Shown piece after piece: positions 37,112-46,061 of a stretch of 64,000 nt of DNA (positions are counted from its first letter, which is position 1; each line of letters begins with the position of its first letter). The position numbers and the translations under genes were made by a program. The DNA is taken from contig NZ_BMWT01000001.1 in the NCBI RefSeq assembly GCF_014651375.1, positions 620,001 through 684,000 on the forward strand. Direction: 5' to 3'. This DNA comes from Tateyamaria omphalii. GTDB lineage: Bacteria; Pseudomonadota; Alphaproteobacteria; Rhodobacterales; Rhodobacteraceae. The notes beneath the pieces are model-generated. The model saw nothing but the letters and a program-made list of their open reading frames with translations, was not told where the DNA came from and searched no databases.

Positions 37112-38040
37112 AGAAATGGCGCCCGCCCCTTGCCTTTGTGCTTGGGGGAACACTGGCTGCAGTGCTGACCCTGCCGATCCTTGGCATCGTCAACCTGCGC
37201 CTGTGGGGCAACGTGATGGGCTGGGGCGAAGCGGCGTGGCTGGTTGCCTGGATTGCGATTGTCGCAACAGCGGTGCTGGCCTTTCTTTTGTGGCGGTTGG
37301 TCTTGCGACCGGTCTGGTCACTGGACCGCTATGCGCAAGAGGTACGCAAAGGGGCACGGCCAGATGCGCCCACGCATCTTGGTACACCCGAGTTCATGGG
37401 GCTCGCTGCCAGCGTTATGGGCATGGGGGACAGCCTGCAAAGCCGTGCGGACAGTTTGCAGGCCTACGCAGATCACGTGACACACGAGTTGAAGTCCCCT
37501 CTGACCGCCATCCGCGGCGCCGCTGAGCTGTTGCAAGCTGGTGCAAAGGGTGAGGATGCCAAGGCATTGAACAAGACAATCACCGATGCTGCAGCTCGCA
37601 TGCAGAACCTTCTCGATGATCTGGTGCGACATGCGCGGGCGGCTGCATCCACAGGGCCGGGGACCGTACGCGTGTCGGATGCGGTTGAAAACTTGAGAGC
37701 GGATGTAGCGCTGGGCGTTGAAGCAGATGGTGTGCTGCCGATAAGTGCGGACGATCTGAGGACGATCCTGACCCAGCTTGCTGGCAATGCGGCAGCTCAT
37801 GGTGCGAACCGCCTGTCGCTGCGTGTGTCAGATGCCGGACTGGATGTTTGGGATGATGGTCCCGGCGTTAGCCCGGGGAACCGGGATCGCGTTTTTGATC
37901 CTTTTTTTACAACACGCCGCGAGGAGGGTGGCACCGGCATGGGTTTGAGTATCGTGCGCAGCCTTGTTCAGGCACGCGGCGGACAGATCGCGTTGCAGGA
38001 GAGTGGCGAAGGCGCTCGGTTTTTAATCACGTTCGAGTGA
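37096..38040 (+). CDS. Sensor histidine kinase with minimal periplasmic loop
   Basis: A protein of 314 residues. Two helices (~11-34 and ~47-69) are separated by only about a dozen residues, so it resembles intramembrane-sensing kinases. A HAMP-like linker leads to the H box with His130 in HVTHELKSPLTAIRG; the ATP-binding N, G1 and G2 boxes are seen as LTQLAGNAAAHG, VWDDGPGVS and EEGGTGMGLSIV. It overlaps the response-regulator gene by 16 bases. With so little exposed sequence, it likely senses through a membrane partner; the coupled DUF4173 protein is a candidate. Confidence 0.92.
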   Translation: MRRIIKKWRPPLAFVLGGTLAAVLTLPILGIVNLRLWGNVMGWGEAAWLVAWIAIVATAVLAFLLWRLVLRPVWSLDRYAQEVRKGARPDAPTHLGTPEFMGLAASVMGMGDSLQSRADSLQAYADHVTHELKSPLTAIRGAAELLQAGAKGEDAKALNKTITDAAARMQNLLDDLVRHARAAASTGPGTVRVSDAVENLRADVALGVEADGVLPISADDLRTILTQLAGNAAAHGANRLSLRVSDAGLDVWDDGPGVSPGNRDRVFDPFFTTRREEGGTGMGLSIVRSLVQARGGQIALQESGEGARFLITFE

Positions 38041-38066
38041 GAGTGCCCCGCAGTCTAGGCACGTTA

Positions 38067-38113
38067 TTGCGAGTCATTCTCATTCTTATTGACTTCTTGC
38101 GAATGATTCTCAT
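38067..38113 (+). promoter_or_regulatory. Two metalloregulator-like boxes 30 bp apart
   Basis: TTGCGAGTCATTCTCAT (38067-38083) and TTGCGAATGATTCTCAT (38097-38113) match at 15 of 17 positions as direct repeats exactly 30 bp apart. They resemble Fur/Mur-type sites (AATGATTCTCAT core) and the second ends 10 bases before the sitA ATG. A Fur-family repressor bound here with manganese, iron or zinc would block the transporter operon. Confidence 0.7.
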
Positions 38114-38123
38114 ATTCATCCTT

Positions 38124-39098
38124 ATGAGACAGAAAAACCATTTCCCGCTCTCCCGTCGTGCTTTGCTGGCTGGTCTAGGCGCATTGGCTGTCACGCCTGC
38201 ATATGCAGCGTCCTCATCCCTCAACATCGTGGCAACGACCGGTATGATCGCTGACATGGCCCGGGCAGTTGGCGGTGATCAGGTGGTGGTCAAAGGCTTG
38301 ATGGGAGCGGGTGTTGATCCGCACGCTTATCGCCAGACCCGCAGCGACATTGTTGCGATGACCCGCGCTGACGCGGTGCTGTGGCATGGGTTGTACCTTG
38401 AGGCGCAGATGGAGGATTTCTTTCTTGATCTGAGCCGCAAGAACGCAGTGCATGCCATCGCTGAAACATTGGATCCCGCCCTGCTGGTGGCGCACGAGGA
38501 CTATGAGGGTCGTTTTGATCCGCATGTCTGGATGGACCCGGACCTGTGGGTGCAATGTGTACCTGCGGTGGTTGCTGCGCTGTCTGACTTGCGTCCTGAC
38601 GCCCGCGGCATGTTTGAGGCGAATGCAGCTTCATTCGTATCCGAGGCGCAGGCACTGTCTGTCTATGCTCGGGATTTGCTGACAAGTGTTCCTGCAGAAC
38701 GCCGCGTGCTACTGACGGCTCACGATGCCTTTGGCTATTTTGGCACCGCTTATGATTTTGAGGTGATGGGCATTCAAGGGATTTCAACCGAAAGCGAAGC
38801 TGGTCTGAACCGCATCGGAGAGCTGGTTGATCTTCTGGTTGAACGTCAGTTGCCAGCCGTGTTCGTCGAAACCTCCGTGTCCGATCGCAACGTCCGTGCG
38901 CTGGTTGAAGGCGCCGCGGCGCAGGGGCATGAGGTGATCATTGGCGGATCGCTGTTCAGCGATGCGATGGGGCCGGACGGTACTTATGAAGGTACCTGGC
39001 TGGGCATGATCGATCACAACGTGACCACCATTGCCCGCGCTTTGGGCATTGATGCGCCTGCCGGTGGACGGCTGGGCAGATTGAAGGCGGCAGCATGA
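38124..39098 (+). CDS. sitA: Metal ABC transporter substrate-binding protein (SitA/ZnuA type)
   Basis: About 324 residues of the cluster A-I metal-binding family. The start at 38124 opens on a twin-arginine-like signal (SRRALLAGLGALAVTPAYA). Metal ligands are seen as a His in GAGVDPHAYRQTRSD, a His in GRFDPHVWMDPDLW and later an Asp/His pair (TAHDAFGYFG; MIDHNVTTIARAL). There is no His-rich loop, which argues for manganese or iron rather than zinc. A longer frame from 38037 crosses the operator and is not used. ATGA overlap with sitB. Confidence 0.9.
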   Translation: MRQKNHFPLSRRALLAGLGALAVTPAYAASSSLNIVATTGMIADMARAVGGDQVVVKGLMGAGVDPHAYRQTRSDIVAMTRADAVLWHGLYLEAQMEDFFLDLSRKNAVHAIAETLDPALLVAHEDYEGRFDPHVWMDPDLWVQCVPAVVAALSDLRPDARGMFEANAASFVSEAQALSVYARDLLTSVPAERRVLLTAHDAFGYFGTAYDFEVMGIQGISTESEAGLNRIGELVDLLVERQLPAVFVETSVSDRNVRALVEGAAAQGHEVIIGGSLFSDAMGPDGTYEGTWLGMIDHNVTTIARALGIDAPAGGRLGRLKAAA

Positions 39099-39892
39099 AT
39101 ATTGCCCTTGTAACATCGCAGGATACTGACCACGCCGTACGCGCGGCCAGCCCGCTGGCGGTGCGCGGCATGACCGTGTCTTACGGTCAAACGCCCGCAA
39201 TCTTTTCGGTCGACATGACCGTGCGGGCGGGTGCGATGACCGCCATCGTGGGGCCGAATGGCGCGGGCAAGTCCACGCTGCTCAAGGCGGCGTTGGGTGT
39301 GATCACCCCTCTGGCCGGGTCGGTGACGGCCTTTGGCGAACCGATGGCGGACATGCGTGACCGGATCGCCTATGTCCCACAACGGGCGAGCGTGGACTGG
39401 GATTTTCCAGTGCGTGTCATCGACGTGGTGATGATGGGCATGTACCGCAAGCTAGGTTTGCTGGGGCGGGTACGGGGCCAGCACAAGACGTTGGCAAAGA
39501 ATTGTTTGGATCGCGTCGGCATGGCCGACTTTGCGCATCGCCAGATTGGACAACTCTCAGGGGGTCAGCAACAGCGTGTATTTCTGGCGCGCGCGCTGGC
39601 GCAGGAGGCAGATGTTTACGTTCTGGACGAGCCTTTTGCTGGGGTGGATGCCGCCACCGAGAAGGCGATTATTGCTGTTCTGAAAGGACTGAGAGATGCA
39701 GGTAAGACCGTTCTGGCCGTGCATCACGATCTGGCCACCGTTCCGGATTACTTCGACGATGTGCTTTTGCTGAACACGCAAGTGGTGGCTTTCGGAGCCG
39801 TCTCCGAAACATTCACCGAGGACAATTTACAGGCCGCTTACGGTGGTCGATTGACCACCGCACGGGCGGACCCTGAAAGCGTGGCAGGCTAG
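39095..39892 (+). CDS. sitB: Metal ABC transporter ATP-binding protein
   Basis: A protein of 265 residues. Walker A is GPNGAGKSTLLKAALG, the signature LSGGQQQRVFLARALA, Walker B VYVLDEPFAGVDA, and the H loop VLAVHHDLATV. It energises the two permeases that follow. Start overlaps the sitA stop by 4 bases. Confidence 0.95.
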   Translation: MNIALVTSQDTDHAVRAASPLAVRGMTVSYGQTPAIFSVDMTVRAGAMTAIVGPNGAGKSTLLKAALGVITPLAGSVTAFGEPMADMRDRIAYVPQRASVDWDFPVRVIDVVMMGMYRKLGLLGRVRGQHKTLAKNCLDRVGMADFAHRQIGQLSGGQQQRVFLARALAQEADVYVLDEPFAGVDAATEKAIIAVLKGLRDAGKTVLAVHHDLATVPDYFDDVLLLNTQVVAFGAVSETFTEDNLQAAYGGRLTTARADPESVAG

Positions 39893-39895
39893 GCC

Positions 39896-41098
39896 ATGCT
39901 GGCCGACGCGCTGCTTTTGCAGCTGGGCTACAACGCCACGCTTGTCACCATTGGTGCGGCCCTTTTGGGGATCGCGTCAGGTGTCGCTGGCACCTTCTTG
40001 TTTCTTCGCAAACGCGCGCTTGTCAGTGATGCGATTTCCCACGCCACACTGCCCGGAGTCGGTTTGGCCTTTGTCGCCATGGTGGCGATGGGGGGCGAGG
40101 GGCGCTCACTGATCGGATTGCTGCTTGGTGCCGGTGTGAGTGCGGCGTTCGGTCTGTTGTGTGTGCAGTGGCTGACCGACCGCACCCGGTTGGGTGAAGA
40201 CGCCGCCATTGGTGCAGTATTGTCAGTGTTCTTTGGCTTTGGCGTTGTCATCTTGACCGTGGTCCAGACCATGAATGCGGGACGGCAAGCAGGGCTTGAA
40301 GGGTTCTTGCTTGGTTCGACTGCGGGCATGTTGCGCAGTGATGCGATCCTGTTGGCCGTGTCTGCGGCGCTGGTGCTGCTTCTGGTTGTGATCTTGCGCA
40401 GACCGCTTGGCTTGGCGGCGTTCGATCCAGATTATGCTGAGGCTGCCGGATGGTCACTCCCGCGGGTTGATCTGGCGATGATGGGGATCGTGTTGGTGGT
40501 GACGGTCGTGGGCCTCAAGGTCGTGGGCCTGATTCTGATTGTGGCACTTTTGATCGTCCCGCCGGTCACGGCCCGGTTCTGGACGGAACGTGCGGATCAT
40601 GTGGTGATCATCGCAGGCATTGTTGGCGGAGTGTCTGGTTATGCCGGGGCGGCTGCTTCGGCGGTGGCACCTGCATTGCCCACGGGTCCAATCGTCGTGT
40701 TGGTTGGCTTTGGTATCTTTCTGTTCTCGTTGCTGCTTTCCCCGGGACGTGGGGTGTTGGCTTCGGTGCTGACTCATCTCCGCTATCAACGCCGTGTACA
40801 CGTGCGGCAGGGGCTTTTGGCATTGGCGCAAGGTCAACCAATCTACGAAGTCCTGACGCGGCGCCTGTTAGAGCGCCGAGGGTTGATGTTGCCCGATGGG
40901 GTGCCAACTCCGGCGGGGCAGGCAGCAGCGTCGAAGGCTCTGCTGGACGAGACACGTTGGGCTATTGTGCGGGGGGATCAAGCCTTTGCGCTTGCGGCGA
41001 TGCGATATGACGGTTTGACGCCGATCGAAGATGTGCTGACCCCTGACCAGCTCGTTGAAGTTGATGGTAAAATTGCGACACCTCAGGTGGTGGCATGA
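39896..41098 (+). CDS. sitC: Metal ABC transporter permease with C-terminal extension
   Basis: A protein of 400 residues: ~280 residues of a typical ABC-3 permease (GVAGTFLFLRKRALVSDAIS, EGFLLGSTAGMLRSDAILLA) followed by ~120 soluble residues (LLERRGLMLPDGVPTPAGQA, DETRWAIVRGDQAFALAAMR) that the usual permease lacks. The extension reads like a winged-helix domain of the kind found on some MntC/SitC proteins. It ends in an ATGA overlap with sitD. Confidence 0.92.
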   Translation: MLADALLLQLGYNATLVTIGAALLGIASGVAGTFLFLRKRALVSDAISHATLPGVGLAFVAMVAMGGEGRSLIGLLLGAGVSAAFGLLCVQWLTDRTRLGEDAAIGAVLSVFFGFGVVILTVVQTMNAGRQAGLEGFLLGSTAGMLRSDAILLAVSAALVLLLVVILRRPLGLAAFDPDYAEAAGWSLPRVDLAMMGIVLVVTVVGLKVVGLILIVALLIVPPVTARFWTERADHVVIIAGIVGGVSGYAGAAASAVAPALPTGPIVVLVGFGIFLFSLLLSPGRGVLASVLTHLRYQRRVHVRQGLLALAQGQPIYEVLTRRLLERRGLMLPDGVPTPAGQAAASKALLDETRWAIVRGDQAFALAAMRYDGLTPIEDVLTPDQLVEVDGKIATPQVVA

Positions 41099-42009
41099 TG
41101 GGGACAGAGTTTGTTGCGCTGTCGTTGCCGCCTATCCTGATTGGCGTTTTGGTAGCTGTGGCTTGCGCGTTGCCCGGCAACTTTCTGTTGCTACGTCGGC
41201 AAGCACTGATCGGTGATGCCATCAGCCACGTTGTTCTTCCGGGAATTGTCGTAGCCTTCCTTTTGACAGGGATGGTTGCCACGGGTCCGATGTTGTTGGG
41301 GGCGGCGGCGGCTGCGGTGCTTGCCGTGGTTGCCATCGAAGCGGTGCGAAGACTGGGGCGGATCGAGGCGGGGGCCGCGATGGGGGTTATTTTCACAGCC
41401 ATGTTTGCCGGTGGCGTGTTGCTCTTGGAGCAGTCGGATACCTCAAACGTGCATCTGGATGTCGAACATGCGCTGTACGGAAATCTGGAAAGCCTGATTT
41501 GGCTGGATGCAACCGGCTGGGCCTCGCTCTTGGACCCGGCAGCACTTGCCGGTTTGCCGGTAGAGCTGTCGCGCATGGCCTTGGCGTTGATCGTTATCAC
41601 CATGTTCCTGGTCATCTTCTGGCGACCGATTGCATTGTCCACCTTTGATGAAGGATTTGCGCGCGGTCTTGGAATACGCACGGGACCGCTGGGTCTGGCG
41701 TTGGTCATCATGTCGGCGATCGCTGCTGTTGCAGCCTTTGATGCGGTGGGGTCGATCATCGTGATTGCCATGTTCATTTGCCCGCCAGCAGCGGCGCGCA
41801 TGATGACCAATCGACTGGGCCGTCAAGTGGCATGGTCAGTCCTTTTCGCAGTGTTGGCGGCCGTGTCGGGATATGTGCTGGCTGGTTATGGACCGCTTTG
41901 GATCGGGGCCAATGCATCCGTCAGTGCGGCTGGTATGATTGCGACCATGTCCGGGATCATCTTGGGCATCACTGCCCTCTTCGGACCACACCGTTCGAGC
42001 AGCAGTTAA
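41095..42009 (+). CDS. sitD: Metal ABC transporter permease
   Basis: A protein of 304 residues with about eight helices and the ABC-3 family motifs FLLLRRQALIGDAISHVVLP and the GLGIRTGPLGLAL-type segment. Two separate permease genes in one operon is the SitABCD/TroABCD arrangement. Fourth and last gene of the operon; a weak hairpin follows. Confidence 0.93.
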   Translation: MMGTEFVALSLPPILIGVLVAVACALPGNFLLLRRQALIGDAISHVVLPGIVVAFLLTGMVATGPMLLGAAAAAVLAVVAIEAVRRLGRIEAGAAMGVIFTAMFAGGVLLLEQSDTSNVHLDVEHALYGNLESLIWLDATGWASLLDPAALAGLPVELSRMALALIVITMFLVIFWRPIALSTFDEGFARGLGIRTGPLGLALVIMSAIAAVAAFDAVGSIIVIAMFICPPAAARMMTNRLGRQVAWSVLFAVLAAVSGYVLAGYGPLWIGANASVSAAGMIATMSGIILGITALFGPHRSSSS

Positions 42010-42045
42010 CGCAGCGAAACGCCCTTCGGCGTCCAGACGTGTTGG

Positions 42046-42066
42046 CCACTCACGGTTCCTGAGTGG
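42046..42066. terminator. Weak hairpin between convergent sitD and ThDP-enzyme genes
   Basis: CCACTCA (42046-42052) pairs with TGAGTGG (42060-42066) over a 7-base loop. There is no T run on either strand, so termination would need Rho or another factor. Confidence 0.3.
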
Positions 42067-42137
42067 GGTTGGTACAAACGACCGGTTTGATCCAATAATC
42101 ATCGATGTTGCACCTGTTCAAATCGCCGCGGTGATCG

Positions 42138-43769
42138 CTAGGTGCGCATTCTGGGGACGTCAAACGGATCCAAGTGCATGTCGATGACCAGAGGACCGGA
42201 TCGAACTTTGATGGCCTCCTCTACTGCCGCCAAGTCACGGGCACTGCGCAGGTCAATTCCCTCTGCGCCCAAGCTCTTGGCGACGCCGGCAAAGGATGGC
42301 CAGTTAAACGTACTTGCGGCCGGATCCATCTTTTTATCAATGAGTTGGATGTGTTCAGCGCCGTAGGCGGCATCGTTACAAATGACAACGATCAGGTCCA
42401 ACCTCTCTCGGACGGCCGAGTTCAACTCGGTCAGCCCGCCCATCATAAAGCCACCATCGCCGGTAAAAACAACGACTGGTCTGTCAGGGGCGGCGGCGCT
42501 TGCCCCGATGGCGGCTTGAAGCCCGAGACCGATAGATCCAAAATTCGTGGTATCCAGAAAATCTTGTGGTCGGTTAACGTCGATACGGCACCAAACCTCG
42601 GTCATGAACCGACCGCCGTCGGTAGCGAGGATCTTGTTTGTGGGTAGTATTTCGTTCAGCCATTGAATGGTCTCGACATAGGGAACGGTGTTTGCGGCGC
42701 GCTTGTCGAACGAGGGTGGCGTCTCGTGCTGACGAAGCGTTGCAGAATCCAGTTCGCGCGTGAAACCAGATGGCGCAATCTCTGCCTCATCCAGCCAGTA
42801 GACGATGTTGTCCGCACTCAGCCTGGCGTCAGCGATCAACGCGGCATCCGGGTGGATCGTCCGCCCAACGGCAGCCGCATTTGTATCCACTTGAACCACA
42901 CGCTTTCCTTTGAAGAGCTTTCCGTAATCGCTTGTCCATTCCGTCAGGCTCGCCCCAAAAGCAACAATGCAATCCGCTTTGTCGATGGCCTCATAACCAG
43001 CGGGCGAGCTGAGTGTTCCACAGATATCGATCGAATAGGGATGCTGGTGGAAAAGCCCTTTGGCTTTGAGCGTTGTTGCCAATGGCGCTTCTAAGCGATC
43101 CGCCAAGCGGCTGAGGGCGTCACCTGCATGGATTGCGCCTTTGCCGGCAAGGATCAGTGGCCGTTTGGCCGAGGCGATCATGCCAATCGCCTCATCCAAC
43201 ACGTCACCTTCGGGGGCATAGGCCGGGGTCTCAAAGACTGAATGGATGGTCTTCTTGTAGTCGATGTCGGCCCACATGAAGTCGGCTGGCATGTTGAAGA
43301 TGACCGGGCGGCTTTCCGTCTTGGCAAGGTAGAGCGCGCGTGCCAAATCTTCGAGCGCGGTTTCGGGTGCGCGCAACTGCTCAAAGCCTGCACCGCATAG
43401 GGTTGCCGCCGCTCTTTGATCGGTGTTCTGCAGATGCAGCGGATTGGAGCCAGGCGTGTCACCCGCCATCAGGACAATGCCCATCTTTGCGCGTGCGGCG
43501 TCAGTCAGCGCTGTAATGCAATTGGTCACCGCGGGGCCGTGGGTTACGGTCGCCACTCCCACTTTCCCACTGACTTGCGCATAACCTTGGGCCATCAAAA
43601 CGGCGCTGCCTTCATGCACGGCCGGAACAAAGCGCGCGTTTTCTTGCTGACGAAAGTTGTCCACGAGAAAAAGGTTCGCGTCGCCCATCAGGCCAAAGAG
43701 TGTGTCAACTCCATTGTCGATCAGGCAAGCTGCAAGGGCTTCAAACACTTTGGTTTTCGCGTTCTGCAT
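42138..43769 (-). CDS. Acetolactate-synthase-like ThDP-dependent enzyme
   Basis: A protein of 543 residues of the ThDP-dependent decarboxylase/carboligase superfamily. The N-terminal PYR domain has the proton-relay glutamate in VHEGSAVLMAQGYAQ, the middle domain is intact, and the C-terminal PP domain has the cofactor motif FTGDGGFMMGGLTELNSAVR with VICNDAAYG. The VHEG variant in place of RHEQ/RHEA and no linked small subunit suggest it is not the biosynthetic acetolactate synthase. The substrate is unknown; amino-acid-derived 2-oxo acids are plausible given the divergent Lrp-type regulator. Confidence 0.88.
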   Translation of the reverse strand: MQNAKTKVFEALAACLIDNGVDTLFGLMGDANLFLVDNFRQQENARFVPAVHEGSAVLMAQGYAQVSGKVGVATVTHGPAVTNCITALTDAARAKMGIVLMAGDTPGSNPLHLQNTDQRAAATLCGAGFEQLRAPETALEDLARALYLAKTESRPVIFNMPADFMWADIDYKKTIHSVFETPAYAPEGDVLDEAIGMIASAKRPLILAGKGAIHAGDALSRLADRLEAPLATTLKAKGLFHQHPYSIDICGTLSSPAGYEAIDKADCIVAFGASLTEWTSDYGKLFKGKRVVQVDTNAAAVGRTIHPDAALIADARLSADNIVYWLDEAEIAPSGFTRELDSATLRQHETPPSFDKRAANTVPYVETIQWLNEILPTNKILATDGGRFMTEVWCRIDVNRPQDFLDTTNFGSIGLGLQAAIGASAAAPDRPVVVFTGDGGFMMGGLTELNSAVRERLDLIVVICNDAAYGAEHIQLIDKKMDPAASTFNWPSFAGVAKSLGAEGIDLRSARDLAAVEEAIKVRSGPLVIDMHLDPFDVPRMRT

Positions 43770-43869
43770 CGGGATGCTCCGTGTCCAAACGTTTGTGCCA
43801 TTTTAAATCAGGCGTTCCTCACAGAGCGTGCAAATTGACATTTCGCGGTGGATAATTTCCCAGCTTCGT

Positions 43870-43891
43870 GCAAAGAATTAGGCTTCTTTGC
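43870..43891. promoter_or_regulatory. Perfect 8-6-8 dyad, likely Lrp/AsnC-type operator
   Basis: GCAAAGAA (43870-43877) and TTCTTTGC (43884-43891) are exact inverted repeats around TTAGGC. It lies 28 bases before the regulator start and ~100 bases before the divergent ThDP-enzyme start. AT-rich dyads of this size fit dimeric Lrp/AsnC proteins. Confidence 0.65.
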
Positions 43892-43918
43892 GCGGTTCAT
43901 GCATGAAAGGGTATTTTT

Positions 43919-44413
43919 GTGGCATCGCTTGCCTTGGATTCCTATGATGTCCGCATTCTGGACGCACTCCAAAAGGACGCGTCCCTGACCAATGTCGACC
44001 TTGCCGAAATTGTTCACTTGTCGGCGTCCCAATGTTCCAGACGCCGCGCAGCGCTTGAAGCGTCGGGTGTCATTGAGGCCTACCATGCGAAGCTCAATGC
44101 CGAAATTCTGGGACTGAAGTTGCGTGCCATAGTCAGGCTAAACATGAAAAACCACGACCAAGTTGATGACGTTGCACTGTCCAAATGGCTGACAACACAG
44201 CCCGAGATACAAACGGCATTTTCGGTATCTGGCGATGCTGACTATATCCTGACTGTCAGAGTTGATGATCTGGACACGTTCTCGGGATTCATTCACGATA
44301 AGCTGCTTCGCCAACCTCAAATCGCACAGGTCCGTTCTGAATTTGTGTTGAAGACACTCAAAGACACTTCGACCATTAGTATTGAAGCAACCAGCCAAGT
44401 GAATGTTGGGTGA
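43919..44413 (+). CDS. Lrp/AsnC-family transcriptional regulator
   Basis: A protein of 164 residues starting at GTG 43919 with GAAAGG nine bases upstream. The helix-turn-helix is seen in LDSYDVRILDALQKDASLTN and VDLAEIVHLSASQCSRRRAA; the RAM ligand-binding domain in SVSGDADYILTVRVDDLDTF. Such regulators respond to amino acids and usually control a divergent catabolic gene, here the ThDP enzyme. Confidence 0.93.
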   Translation: MASLALDSYDVRILDALQKDASLTNVDLAEIVHLSASQCSRRRAALEASGVIEAYHAKLNAEILGLKLRAIVRLNMKNHDQVDDVALSKWLTTQPEIQTAFSVSGDADYILTVRVDDLDTFSGFIHDKLLRQPQIAQVRSEFVLKTLKDTSTISIEATSQVNVG

Positions 44414-44667
44414 GTCACGTGATGCAGTCATTCGGATTTCGGGGTTTGATGTCTGAACAGTCCGCATAGCAGAACCTGTTCCCGCGCAGGTGCGAACCCG
44501 GGTTTTCAGATTTTTGATGTGATGCGCAGGGTTGCAAAACCGTGCACTACTCTGTGACAAAACGCGCAGGCGCACCCTGTCGCACCCCCGCTGATCTGTC
44601 AGGGCGCGCTGCTATATGAGGCTCAAGACCAAACACTTAACCGTTTTTCCTTGAGCGGAGACTTCGC

Positions 44668-46056
44668 ATGGATACCCTCATGCTTTCCCGAATTCAGTTC
44701 GGTGCCAATATCTCGTTCCACATTCTGTTCCCTACGATCACCATTGCCCTGGGCTGGGTGCTACTTTTCTTCAAGTTGCGCTTCAACGCGACGGGCAATG
44801 CGCGCTGGATGGATGCCTATCGGTTTTGGGTGAAGGTGTTCGCCCTGAGCTTTGCCATGGGTGTTGTGTCCGGGATCACGATGTCGTTCCAGTTCGGCAC
44901 CAACTGGCCCGGCTTCATGGAAACAGTTGGCAACATTGCCGGGCCACTTCTTGCCTATGAAGTTATGACCGCCTTTTTCCTGGAGGCTGTGTTTCTGGGC
45001 ATCATGCTGTTCGGCTTTTCTCGTGTGCCGGGGTGGCTACACACTTTGGCGACGTTCCTTGTGGCCTTCGGTACCACCATGTCGGCCTTTTGGATTCTTG
45101 TCCTAAACAGCTGGATGCACACGCCCCAAGGGTTCGAGATGCGCGATGGGGTGGCTCATGCAACCAGCTGGTTCGAGATTGTTTTCAACCCGTCCATGCC
45201 TTACCGCCTAAGTCACATGCTTCTGGCGTCGGGCCTGACTGTGGCCTTCCTGATCGCGGGGCTGAGCGCTTTCCGCTGGCTGCTTGGGGATCGGAGCAAG
45301 AGCGTACAGGTAACGCTCAAAACCGGTGTCTACATGGGCGCTTTGTTGATCCCGGTGCAAATTTTCATGGGGGATATGCACGGTCTGAACACGCTGGAAC
45401 ATCAGCCGCAGAAGGTGGCGGCGATGGAGGGGAACTGGGACACCCAGTCCCATGTGCCTCTCTTGCTGTTTGCCCTTCCGGATGAGGAGGCGCGCGAAAA
45501 CCGCATGGAAGTAGCCATTCCCAACATGGCGTCGATCATCCTCAAGCATAAGGCTGAGGGTGTGGTGCCCGGGCTGAACGACTTCGTCACGGAAGATGGA
45601 GAGGTGATGCATCCACCCGTGGCGCCCGTTTTCTGGTCTTTCCGCATCATGGTGGGCATTGGTGTTGCGATGTTGCTGCTCAGCTGGACCGCTTCTGTGC
45701 TGATGCTGCGCAAGCGGCGCGGACCCGAGGCTTTGCCGAAGCTGATGATGCTTGCGATGGTGCCGATGGCCTTCTCGGGCTGGGTGGCGACTTTGGCTGG
45801 CTGGTACACAACCGAGATCGGACGCCAGCCGTGGTTGGTGCAGGGCGTTTTGACCACCGAAACGGCCGTCGCAGATGTGCCGGCACCTTTCGTTGGTACC
45901 ACTTTGGGCGCGTATCTTGCGATCTATGCCCTGCTGCTTGCCGCCTATATCGGCGTGCTGTTTTTCCTGGCGCGCAAGGCTGTGGACGGTGATTTGCCGC
46001 GACCGCGTACGCCTTTGTCTGGTCACGCGGTTACCCGCGAAATTCCTGCGGAGTAA
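44668..46056 (+). CDS. cydA: Cytochrome bd-type quinol oxidase subunit I (CioA-like)
   Basis: A protein of 462 residues, nine helices. It oxidises quinol and carries the haems. The N-terminal SRIQFGANISFHILFPTITI with its haem-ligand histidine, the GFEMRDG segment and QIFMGDMHGLNTLEHQPQKV are diagnostic. The quinol loop is short, as in cyanide-insensitive oxidases. The ATG follows GAGCGGAGACTTCGC. The upstream 254 bases have no clear FNR box, only two TTGAT half-sites. Confidence 0.95.
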   Translation: MDTLMLSRIQFGANISFHILFPTITIALGWVLLFFKLRFNATGNARWMDAYRFWVKVFALSFAMGVVSGITMSFQFGTNWPGFMETVGNIAGPLLAYEVMTAFFLEAVFLGIMLFGFSRVPGWLHTLATFLVAFGTTMSAFWILVLNSWMHTPQGFEMRDGVAHATSWFEIVFNPSMPYRLSHMLLASGLTVAFLIAGLSAFRWLLGDRSKSVQVTLKTGVYMGALLIPVQIFMGDMHGLNTLEHQPQKVAAMEGNWDTQSHVPLLLFALPDEEARENRMEVAIPNMASIILKHKAEGVVPGLNDFVTEDGEVMHPPVAPVFWSFRIMVGIGVAMLLLSWTASVLMLRKRRGPEALPKLMMLAMVPMAFSGWVATLAGWYTTEIGRQPWLVQGVLTTETAVADVPAPFVGTTLGAYLAIYALLLAAYIGVLFFLARKAVDGDLPRPRTPLSGHAVTREIPAE

Positions 46057-46061
46057 GACAT

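Noticed and set aside
42088-42115. TGATCC in the sitD-ThDP enzyme gap as an RpoE promoter
   Set aside because: The bases at the expected -10 position are ACC, and the genes there converge.
44414-44667. FNR box upstream of cydAB
   Set aside because: Only TTGAT half-sites are present, without a paired ATCAA at four bases.
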